From: CAJMNU01 sp905214855
GTDB taxonomy: Bacteria > Bacillota > Clostridia > Lachnospirales > Lachnospiraceae
NCBI GenBank assembly: GCA_937890595.1
Contig: CALADM010000037.1
Location: 1-12,497, forward strand
Direction: 5' to 3'
Length of the DNA stretch: 12,497 nt
Shown: positions 1-5,743 of the stretch, piece by piece
How positions within the stretch are numbered: position 1 is the stretch's first letter
How the letters are laid out: every line of letters begins with the position of its first letter
Translations under genes and position numbers: made by a program
Notes under the pieces: generated by a model
The model's input: only the letters and a program-made list of their open reading frames with translations
What the model was told of the DNA's origin: nothing
The model's database searches: none

Positions 1-176
1 TTACAACTGCTTTTCAATTTACCACAAATGAGCCGCAGTCATATGTATTAGATGGTAGAAACCACCCTTTACATATTAACTCTTGGTTGTGCTTTTTGGT
101 GTAATCGTTCTTGTTTTTTGTCATATAAAAGCTTAAACATGAAAATAAATGCTTTATAAAAGAATATGAAAAATAT
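1..176. other. AT-rich flank with no supported gene
   Basis: This stretch lies downstream of the - strand regulator gene and runs to the window edge. I see no gene I can support. The frame of the regulator continues past its TAA stop for about 36 more codons (to a TAA at 69-71), including a 23-codon ATG-started piece at 69-140 on the - strand, but it has no ribosome binding site and I recognise no family. No strong terminator is visible for the regulator. Only weak short dyads such as TGGT-AGAA-ACCA near 53-64 occur. Confidence 0.5.
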
Positions 177-581
177 TTAAATGTCTTGTAAAATAGATGC
201 TTTGGTTTCTGAAATATGTTTTTTCAATATTTTGAAAGTTTGAGAGCTGATATCATGTTCAATTTTGCAGGCTTCCTCAGAAGCTGTTTGCGGATCAACT
301 CCTAGACTGATTAGCCAGTTGGAAAGTACGGTGTGACGTTCGAAAATTTCGGAAGCCAGTAAGTTTCCTTGGGCTGTAAGAGAAATATATCCTTCGTTGG
401 ATACAGCAATAAAGTCCTTATTTTTTAGATTTTTCATGGCAACGCTGACACTGGGTTTGGAGTATCCTAATTCTGTGGCAATGTCAATAGAACGGACAAC
501 AGGCAGACGCTTGCTTAATATATAGATTGTTTCCAGATAATCTTCTACAGATTCTTCGGAACGATGACTAATATATCCCAT
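177..581 (-). CDS. DtxR-family iron-dependent transcriptional repressor
   Basis: A 134-residue metal-sensing repressor that probably binds Fe2+ and shuts off the adjacent feo genes. The N-terminal winged helix-turn-helix spans roughly residues 9-70 and the metal-binding dimerisation domain roughly 72-134. There is no C-terminal SH3-like domain, so it has the short two-domain form seen in MntR. Aligned by eye with known members, D14 sits at the MntR Asp8 / DtxR Met10 position and H83 at the MntR His77 / DtxR His79 position. C105-E108-H109 matches the DtxR C102-E105-H106 triad, while MntR has Glu instead of Cys there. The ATG follows a perfect AGGAGGTG at 594-587. The gene is divergent from feoA. 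That it regulates feo is inferred from position and the nearby palindromes. An Mn2+ sensor is the alternative, made less likely by C105 and the feo context. Confidence 0.88.
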   Translation of the reverse strand: MGYISHRSEESVEDYLETIYILSKRLPVVRSIDIATELGYSKPSVSVAMKNLKNKDFIAVSNEGYISLTAQGNLLASEIFERHTVLSNWLISLGVDPQTASEEACKIEHDISSQTFKILKKHISETKASILQDI

Positions 582-605
582 GGTGACACCTCCTATCTGA
601 CTAAT

Positions 606-634
606 ATGTTATCATTTTAAATGTGGAATTGCAA
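606..634 (-). promoter_or_regulatory. Promoter of the DtxR-family gene
   Basis: On the - strand, TTGCAA (634-629) is followed after exactly 17 bases by TAACAT (611-606), fair matches to -35 and -10 boxes, about 25 bases ahead of the start codon. The -10 region reads TAACATATTAGT, which resembles but does not match the feo palindromes, so autoregulation is not clear from the sequence. Confidence 0.55.
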
Positions 635-690
635 GGAATAAAACAGAGAAGGAAATACATGCTTGATGATAAAAAAACTTAATAATAGGC

Positions 691-719
691 TTGACAAAAC
701 AAAGAGATTAGAATATACT
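691..719 (+). promoter_or_regulatory. feoA promoter
   Basis: A consensus -35 TTGACA at 691-696 and a -10 TATACT at 714-719 are separated by exactly 17 bases. The -10 lies inside the 708-721 palindrome, so a bound repressor would block RNA polymerase directly. The resulting leader before feoA is about 80 bases long. Confidence 0.8.
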
Positions 720-721
720 AA
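708..721. promoter_or_regulatory. Probable DtxR-family operator, feoA copy
   Basis: TTAGAATATACTAA is a 14-bp palindrome with one mismatched pair, covering the -10 box of the feoA promoter. It matches the box at 1058-1071 in 13 of 14 positions. Its TTAG...CTAA ends resemble the halves of known DtxR/IdeR iron boxes. Binding by the neighbouring regulator is inference. Confidence 0.72.
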
Positions 722-785
722 CCATGATAAGAGAAGAATAACTTATTTGATATATATTATAAAATTGATAAATAAGGTAAAGAGA

Positions 786-809
786 ATGGAGTGTGTCAAA
801 GATTTATGA
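786..809 (+). CDS. Possible seven-codon leader ORF overlapping feoA
   Basis: ATG at 786 opens a frame encoding MECVKDL, and its TGA overlaps the preferred feoA ATG as ATGA (806-809). AAGG at 774-777 sits 8 bases before this ATG, which is ideal spacing. The feoA ATG itself has only GGAG 14 bases upstream. This suggests translation of a short leader coupled to feoA. A frame this short can occur by chance. Confidence 0.3.
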   Translation: MECVKDL

Positions 810-1018
810 ATTTATCAGAGGCTAAAGAAGGAGAAGAATATATTGTAAAAGATATATTAACAGATGATGAAGAATTAAATGCGTTTTTATTTTCATTGGG
901 GTGTTATAGCGGAGAGCCTATTACTGTAATCGCACATCGGAAAGGTGGTTGTGTGGTATCTATTAAGGATGGCAGATATAATATTGATACTGATTTAGCA
1001 AAAGCTATTTCAATATAA
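806..1018 (+). CDS. feoA: FeoA, ferrous iron transport accessory protein
   Basis: A 70-residue cytoplasmic SH3-like protein that works with FeoB in Fe2+ uptake. It follows the usual FeoA plan: an N-terminal LSEAKEGEEY segment, a central LFSLGCYSGEPITVI stretch where family members have the Gly-rich turn before the second strand, a KGGCVVSIKDGRYNID strand pair, then a final Ala-Lys-Ala-Ile (residues 64-67). I prefer the ATG at 806 because FeoA proteins normally begin one or two residues before this motif. A GTG at 791 would add five residues. The gene is first in the feo locus, 79 bases before the feoB ATG, and is under a promoter overlapped by a repressor box. A hairpin after its stop may limit transcription into feoB. 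It is as short as typical stand-alone FeoA proteins. Confidence 0.88.
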   Translation: MNLSEAKEGEEYIVKDILTDDEELNAFLFSLGCYSGEPITVIAHRKGGCVVSIKDGRYNIDTDLAKAISI

Positions 1019-1020
1019 AA

Positions 1021-1047
1021 ATAGTGATTATTATCACTGTTTTTTTA
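1021..1047 (+). terminator. Intrinsic terminator or attenuator between feoA and feoB
   Basis: AGTGAT (1023-1028), loop TATT and ATCACT (1033-1038) form a perfect 6-bp stem that extends by a T·G and an A-T pair. It is followed by a run of Ts to 1046. It begins three bases after the feoA stop. The stem is AT-rich, so termination may be partial, leaving some read-through to feoB. Confidence 0.65.
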
Positions 1048-1057
1048 AAACAATGGG

Positions 1058-1071
1058 TTAGTATATACTAA
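1058..1071. promoter_or_regulatory. Probable DtxR-family operator, feoB copy
   Basis: TTAGTATATACTAA is a perfect 14-bp palindrome 25 bases before the feoB ATG. It contains a TATACT (1064-1069) placed as in the feoA promoter, so feoB may have its own repressible promoter. No good -35 lies 17 bases upstream, where the sequence is the T run of the terminator. The second copy strengthens the case that the motif is a real operator. Confidence 0.75.
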
Positions 1072-1096
1072 TTCAAGCGTGAAGGAGGAGACAAAA

Positions 1097-3094
1097 ATGA
1101 GAATTGCGTTGACGGGAAATCCCAATAGTGGAAAAACAACCATGTACAATGCGCTCACGGGAAGAAATGAACGTGTGGGAAACTGGGCTGGAGTTACAGT
1201 GGAGAAAAAAGAGAGTCCAATTAAGAAAGGGTATTATGACAGTGCAGAGGAACTGGTTGCAGTAGATTTACCGGGAGCTTATTCGATGTCTCCGTTCACA
1301 TCGGAGGAAAGCATTACCAGCAGTTATGTAAAAAACGAAAATCCAGATGTCATTATTAATATTGTGGACGCAACTAATTTGAGCCGAAGTTTGTTTTTTA
1401 CAACACAACTTTTGGAACTGGGAATTCCTGTAGTAGTTGCTCTTAATAAAAGTGATATTACGGAGAAGAAAAAAACAGAAATTGATGTAAAAAAATTAGC
1501 AGATAAATTAGGGTGTCCGGTTATTCAGACGGTATCTACAGCCTCAGGACATGAAGGACTAAAAGAAGTTGTAAATCAGGCGGCTGCATTAAAGGGATGT
1601 ATACAGAAGGCACCTTATCTGCAGGCAGATATTGATTTGCAGGACAAAGCACAGGTTGAGGCAGCTGATAGAAAACGCTTTGAATTTGTAAATGGAATTG
1701 TAAATACAGTAGAAAAGAGAAAAGTTTTAACAAAGGATAAAAATAAGCAAGATAGCATTGATATGGTTCTTACCAATAAATTTGTTGGAATCCCAATCTT
1801 TGCAGTGATTATGTTCGGTGTGTTTTACATATCCCAGTCTACGGTTGGAACTTGGATTGCAGATTGGTTGGTTGGCTGGATTGAGACCTTTCAGAGCTGG
1901 GTAGCAGGTTTGGTGGAAGGAGCAAGCCCGTTTCTCCAAGCACTCTTGGTGGATGGTATCATTGGCGGTGTAGGTGCAGTAGTAGGTTTCCTGCCACTGG
2001 TAATGGTTATGTATTTCTTGATTGCTCTATTGGAAGATTGCGGATATATGGCTCGTGCTACTGTAGTTTTAGATCCGATCTTTAAGAGAGTTGGTCTTTC
2101 AGGAAAATCTGTAATTCCCATGGTAATCGGAACAGGATGTGCCATTCCAGGTATTATGGCTTGCCGTACAATTCGTAATGAAAGAGAAAGAAGAGCAACA
2201 GCTATGCTGACACCATTTATGCCATGTGGAGCGAAACTTCCAGTAATTGCCTTGTTTGCAGGAGCATTCTTTGCAGATGCTTCCTGGGTTGGTCCTACTA
2301 TGTATCTGGTTGGTATTGTGTTGATTTTCTTAGGAGCATTATTGGTGAAAAAGATTACCGGATATAAATTCCGTAAATCTTTCTTCATTATTGAACTTCC
2401 AGAATATAAATTTCCAAGTTTAAAACGGGCAACACTTTCTATGCTTTCTCGTGGTAAGGCATATATTGTGAAAGCAGGAACAATCATTTTAGTATGCAAC
2501 ACTGTAGTGCAGATTATGCAGAGTTTTAACTGGCAGTTACAGGTAGTGGAAGAAGGAATGGAACATACTTCTATTCTGGCATCTATTGCTTCTCCGTTTG
2601 CAGTGCTTTTGATCCCGCTTGGATTTGGGGTATGGCAGCTTGCAGCAGCAGCAATCACAGGTTTTATTGCAAAAGAAAATGTAGTTGGTACACTGGCAGT
2701 TGTTTATGGACTTACGAATTTTATTGATACAGATGAGTTAGCGTTAGTTGGCGGAGCAAATGAAGTAGCAATGGTTATGGGGCTTACTAAAGCAGCAGCA
2801 CTCGCTTACTTGATGTTCAATCTTTTTACACCACCTTGTTTTGCAGCTCTTGGTGCTATGAACTCTGAAATGCAGGATAAAAAATGGTTGTGGGGAGGAA
2901 TTGCATTACAGTTAGCTACTGGCTATACAGTTGCGTTCTTCGTATATCAGATTGGTACGCTGCTAACAACAGGAAGCCTTGGAAGTGGTTTTATTCCGGG
3001 ATTGATTGTAGTGGCTGTATTCGCTGCGATATTGGTTGTGCTGATTCAGAGAAAAGAGAAGGTTTTTAGTGCAGAGTATCGTCTTCACGCATAG
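1097..3094 (+). CDS. feoB: FeoB, ferrous iron transporter with GTPase domain
   Basis: A 665-residue inner-membrane Fe2+ transporter. The N-terminal G protein domain shows G1 GNPNSGKT (7-14), a switch I Thr at about 34, G3 DLPG (57-60) and G4 NKSD (117-120). A helical linker follows to about residue 210. The membrane part has two Gate-type repeats, the first around GTGCAIPGIMACR and the MPCGAKLP motif, the second ending near LFTPPCFAALGAM. AAGGAGG at 1082-1088 lies 8 bases before ATG 1097. A GTG at 1079 in the same frame would sit upstream of that site, so I reject it. At 665 residues it is shorter than E. coli FeoB (about 773), in line with compact Firmicutes forms. It lies between feoA and the small Cys-rich gene and would be repressed when iron is plentiful. 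Confidence 0.96.
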   Translation: MRIALTGNPNSGKTTMYNALTGRNERVGNWAGVTVEKKESPIKKGYYDSAEELVAVDLPGAYSMSPFTSEESITSSYVKNENPDVIINIVDATNLSRSLFFTTQLLELGIPVVVALNKSDITEKKKTEIDVKKLADKLGCPVIQTVSTASGHEGLKEVVNQAAALKGCIQKAPYLQADIDLQDKAQVEAADRKRFEFVNGIVNTVEKRKVLTKDKNKQDSIDMVLTNKFVGIPIFAVIMFGVFYISQSTVGTWIADWLVGWIETFQSWVAGLVEGASPFLQALLVDGIIGGVGAVVGFLPLVMVMYFLIALLEDCGYMARATVVLDPIFKRVGLSGKSVIPMVIGTGCAIPGIMACRTIRNERERRATAMLTPFMPCGAKLPVIALFAGAFFADASWVGPTMYLVGIVLIFLGALLVKKITGYKFRKSFFIIELPEYKFPSLKRATLSMLSRGKAYIVKAGTIILVCNTVVQIMQSFNWQLQVVEEGMEHTSILASIASPFAVLLIPLGFGVWQLAAAAITGFIAKENVVGTLAVVYGLTNFIDTDELALVGGANEVAMVMGLTKAAALAYLMFNLFTPPCFAALGAMNSEMQDKKWLWGGIALQLATGYTVAFFVYQIGTLLTTGSLGSGFIPGLIVVAVFAAILVVLIQRKEKVFSAEYRLHA

Positions 3095-3114
3095 AAAAGA
3101 AAGGATAATGGCTT

Positions 3115-3291
3115 ATGGCAGATTTGGTGGTAATAGGTATCATACTGTTAATTGTAGGCGTTGCGGCTACTTATATAAGGAGAGAAAAAAAACGTGGTGT
3201 TAAATGTATAGGCTGCCCATCTTCAGGAAAATGTTCGGGAAAAGAAGGACATACAGTGTGTAATTGCGGATGCCATAGTGCAGAAAAATAG
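3115..3291 (+). CDS. FeoB-associated Cys-rich membrane protein
   Basis: A 58-residue protein with one N-terminal membrane helix (about residues 3-20), a basic stretch RREKKR, and a Cys-rich tail with C31, C34, C40, C49, C51 and C53 plus H46 and H54. This layout, directly after feoB, fits the FeoB-associated Cys-rich membrane protein family (Pfam FeoB_associated). The tail would face the cytoplasm by the positive-inside rule and may bind Fe2+ or a metal centre. The role in FeoB transport is not established in general; a FeoC-like function is only inferred. AAAGGA at 3100-3105 sits 9 bases before the ATG, and the gene begins 20 bases after the feoB stop, so the two are almost certainly co-transcribed. 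An ATG at 3108 is out of frame and gives no such pattern. Confidence 0.85.
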   Translation: MADLVVIGIILLIVGVAATYIRREKKRGVKCIGCPSSGKCSGKEGHTVCNCGCHSAEK

Positions 3292-3367
3292 GAAATTTAA
3301 GGAAAAGAAACAGTTTGAACAGATACTGATTATGGTATAAAATCTCATCTTTGACAGTTGGAAAATG

Positions 3368-3415
3368 AAAAAATGGTTACAATCCCATAAATAGGGGATT
3401 TGTAGCCATTTTTTT
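3368..3415 (+). terminator. Strong terminator after the feo genes
   Basis: The arm ATGGTTACAATCCC (3373-3386) pairs with GGGATTTGTAGCCAT (3395-3409), with one G·T pair and one bulged base. It is followed by a T run to 3415 and preceded by an A run, so it could act in both directions. It closes the feo transcript about 80 bases after the Cys-rich gene. Confidence 0.85.
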
Positions 3416-3465
3416 GCTTGTAACGATATGTGCTACTTTTTATTTGTTTCTATTGTTATAAAAAA

Positions 3466-3512
3466 ACTACTTTTCATGTTTGATATATTAATTATAGCAC
3501 ATGGAAGGTAGT
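3466..3512 (+). other. Long stem-loop in the feo-uvrB gap
   Basis: ACTACTTTTCATGT (3466-3479) can pair over 14 bases with ACATGGAAGGTAGT (3499-3512), including two U·G pairs, around a 19-base loop. Because the two imperfect positions are G·U pairs only in + strand RNA, a + strand transcript is favoured. It is followed by gTTTCTTT. It could be a second terminator or a small RNA end. No promoter of its own is evident. Confidence 0.45.
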
Positions 3513-3561
3513 GTTTCTTTAGTTTGTTAATAGTTTTAGAAGAGTTGGTACAAAAACAGAA

Positions 3562-3573
3562 GAACAAATGTTC
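3562..3573. promoter_or_regulatory. LexA (SOS) box upstream of uvrB
   Basis: GAACAAATGTTC is a perfect GAAC-N4-GTTC dyad, the core of the Firmicutes LexA/DinR site. It lies about 100 bases before uvrB, a standard SOS gene, and about 30 bases ahead of the likely -10. A larger inverted repeat (ACAGAAG 3556-3562 with CTTCTGT 3578-3584) surrounds it off-centre. Confidence 0.82.
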
Positions 3574-3601
3574 ACTACTTCTGTACTTTTGAAATCGTTT
3601 G

Positions 3602-3610
3602 TGGTATAGT
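3602..3610 (+). promoter_or_regulatory. Extended -10 promoter of uvrB
   Basis: TGGTATAGT is an extended -10 (TG at 3602-3603 and TATAGT at 3605-3610). No good -35 lies 17 bases upstream (TGTACT), which is common for extended -10 promoters. The start of transcription would be near 3617, giving a leader of about 55 bases. Confidence 0.5.
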
Positions 3611-3630
3611 AGACACAGAGCGTCTACTAT
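3606..3630. repeat. 9-bp inverted repeat across the uvrB -10
   Basis: ATAGTAGAC (3606-3614) is a perfect inverted copy of GTCTACTAT (3622-3630) around the 7-base spacer ACAGAGC. The left arm overlaps the -10, so most of that arm would not be in the RNA. A protein-binding operator is therefore a better guess than an RNA hairpin. It is unrelated in sequence to the SOS box. Confidence 0.55.
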
Positions 3631-3671
3631 GTAGGCGTCCTTTTTAACTTTGAATTCTGGAGGTGGATTTT

Positions 3672-5663
3672 ATGCAAAATGAACAAAAAATCTTCGAATT
3701 ACATTCCGAATACGCCCCCACTGGCGACCAGCCGCAAGCCATCGAACAGCTTGTAAAAGGCTTTCAGGAAGGCAATCAATTCCAGACTTTACTAGGGGTT
3801 ACGGGTTCCGGCAAAACCTTTACCATGGCTAATGTAATCCAGCAGTTAAATAAGCCGACTTTGGTAATAGCGCATAATAAGACCTTAGCAGCACAGCTCT
3901 ATGGTGAGTTCAAAGAGTTTTTTCCCAACAACGCAGTGGAATACTTTGTATCCTATTATGATTATTATCAACCAGAGGCATATGTGCCATCAACGGATAC
4001 ATATATAGAAAAAGATTCTTCCATCAATGATGAGATTGATAAACTGCGCCATTCTGCAACTGCGGCTCTTTCTGAGAGACAGGATGTGATCATTGTGGCA
4101 TCTGTTTCTTGTATTTACGGTTTAGGAAGTCCGATCGATTATAAAAATATGGTGATCTCCCTGCGTCCTGGCATGATCAAGGATAGGGATGAAGTTATCC
4201 ATAAGCTGATTGAAATCCAGTATAATAGGAATGAGATGGATTTCAAAAGAGGAAGTTTTAGAGTTCATGGGGATATATTGGAAATTTATCCGGCATATTC
4301 AGGAGGAGAGGCTTTTCGCATAGAGTTTTTTGGAGATGAGGTGGATCGTATCTCTGAGATTGATGCACTGACAGGCAATGTGCGTGCCCAGTTAAGCCAT
4401 GTAGCGATTTTTCCTGCATCCCACTATGTTGTGCCAAAGGAAAAGATGATGGAAGCAACAGAAAATATCCTGAGCGAAATGGAAGAACAGGTGACATATT
4501 TTAAAAGTGAAGATAAGCTATTGGAAGCTCAAAGGATTGCAGAGCGAACCCGTTTTGATGTGGAGATGATGAGAGAGACTGGATTTTGTTCTGGAATTGA
4601 GAATTATTCCAGACATTTAGTTGGTTCAAAGGCGGGAGATCCGCCATGTACCTTGATGGATTATTTTCCAGATGATTTTTTGATCATTGTGGATGAGTCT
4701 CATATTACGATTCCCCAGATCAGAGGAATGTATGCTGGGGATCGTTCCAGAAAAACGACTTTGGTAGAATATGGTTTTCGGCTTCCGTCTGCTTTGGATA
4801 ACCGTCCATTGAATTTTACAGAATTTGAAAGTAAGATTGATCAGATTCTGTTTGTATCAGCTACACCTAATGTATATGAAAAAGAACATGAAATGCTGCG
4901 GGCAGAGCAGATCATCCGTCCAACAGGACTTTTAGATCCTGAAATTTCAGTGAGACCAGTGAAAGGTCAGATTGATGATCTGATCGGAGAGGTTAATAAG
5001 GAAGTGAAACATCATAATAAAGTGCTGATCACTACCTTAACTAAGCGTATGGCAGAAGATTTGACCGATTATATGAAGGAAGTGGGAATACGGGTACGTT
5101 ATTTACATTCCGATATTGATACACTGGAACGTGCGGAGATTATTCGGGATATGAGAATGGATGTATTTGATGTATTAGTGGGGATCAATCTTTTGCGTGA
5201 GGGGCTGGATATCCCAGAAATTACTTTGGTAGCGATTCTGGATGCAGACAAGGAAGGCTTTTTACGTTCGGAGACTTCTTTGATCCAGACGATCGGGCGA
5301 GCGGCAAGAAACAGCGAGGGTCATGTTATTATGTATGCGGATAGGATGACCGATTCTATGAAAAATGCGATAGAAGAGACAAATCGAAGACGCAGCATTC
5401 AGCAGGAGTATAATAAACAACATGGTATCACACCAACTACAATAAAAAAGGCAGTAAGGGATTTGATCGCAATTTCCAAAGCAGCAGATAAAAAGAGTGA
5501 GATGTTTGAGAAAGATCCAGAGTCTATGGATGAGAAAGAATTGCAAAAACTGGCAGCAGAATTGAAGAAAAAAATGCATCAGGCAGCAGCAGAATTGAAT
5601 TTTGAGGAGGCAGCTATGTTGAGGGATCGTATGATAGAAATTAATACACTGTTACAAAAATAG
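3672..5663 (+). CDS. uvrB: UvrB, excinuclease ABC subunit B
   Basis: A 663-residue ATP-dependent damage-verification subunit of nucleotide excision repair. It receives lesions from UvrA and recruits UvrC for incision. Visible in order: the N-terminal YAPTGDQPQAI motif (14-24), Walker A GVTGSGKT (42-49), the YYDYYQPEAY start of the DNA-clamping beta-hairpin (from residue 95), the DESH box (341-344), motif VI-type QTIGRAARN in the C-terminal helicase half, and a C-terminal UVR domain (about 625-660, LNFEEAAMLRD) that contacts UvrC. GGAGG at 3659-3663 is 8 bases before ATG 3672. An in-frame GTG at 3663 overlaps that site and is rejected. The gene is full length. The SOS box upstream indicates LexA control. 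uvrA does not follow here, and no terminator is evident before the next gene. Confidence 0.98.
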   Translation: MQNEQKIFELHSEYAPTGDQPQAIEQLVKGFQEGNQFQTLLGVTGSGKTFTMANVIQQLNKPTLVIAHNKTLAAQLYGEFKEFFPNNAVEYFVSYYDYYQPEAYVPSTDTYIEKDSSINDEIDKLRHSATAALSERQDVIIVASVSCIYGLGSPIDYKNMVISLRPGMIKDRDEVIHKLIEIQYNRNEMDFKRGSFRVHGDILEIYPAYSGGEAFRIEFFGDEVDRISEIDALTGNVRAQLSHVAIFPASHYVVPKEKMMEATENILSEMEEQVTYFKSEDKLLEAQRIAERTRFDVEMMRETGFCSGIENYSRHLVGSKAGDPPCTLMDYFPDDFLIIVDESHITIPQIRGMYAGDRSRKTTLVEYGFRLPSALDNRPLNFTEFESKIDQILFVSATPNVYEKEHEMLRAEQIIRPTGLLDPEISVRPVKGQIDDLIGEVNKEVKHHNKVLITTLTKRMAEDLTDYMKEVGIRVRYLHSDIDTLERAEIIRDMRMDVFDVLVGINLLREGLDIPEITLVAILDADKEGFLRSETSLIQTIGRAARNSEGHVIMYADRMTDSMKNAIEETNRRRSIQQEYNKQHGITPTTIKKAVRDLIAISKAADKKSEMFEKDPESMDEKELQKLAAELKKKMHQAAAELNFEEAAMLRDRMIEINTLLQK

Positions 5664-5743
5664 GAAAGATAACATGATATAAAACGAATACCGCAATATA
5701 AAAATAGCTGAAAACAGGGAATGAAAGATAGAGAGGGAGCGTC

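Noticed and set aside
69..140. A 23-codon - strand frame following the regulator gene in the same frame
   Set aside because: It has no ribosome binding site and matches no family I recognise. The in-frame continuation past the stop is likely chance in AT-rich sequence.
601..611. A third feo-type operator in the regulator's own promoter
   Set aside because: TAACATATTAGT is similar in letters but does not have the TTAG-N6-CTAA layout, so autoregulation is not supported.
742..776. A 7-bp stem (CTTATTT with AAATAAG) in the feoA leader as a riboswitch
   Set aside because: The stem is entirely AT-rich with one G-C pair, a long loop and no recognisable riboswitch core.
1891..2658. A 255-codon frame on the - strand inside feoB
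   Set aside because: It mirrors feoB codons, has no ribosome binding site and no recognisable family features. It is a shadow of the real gene.
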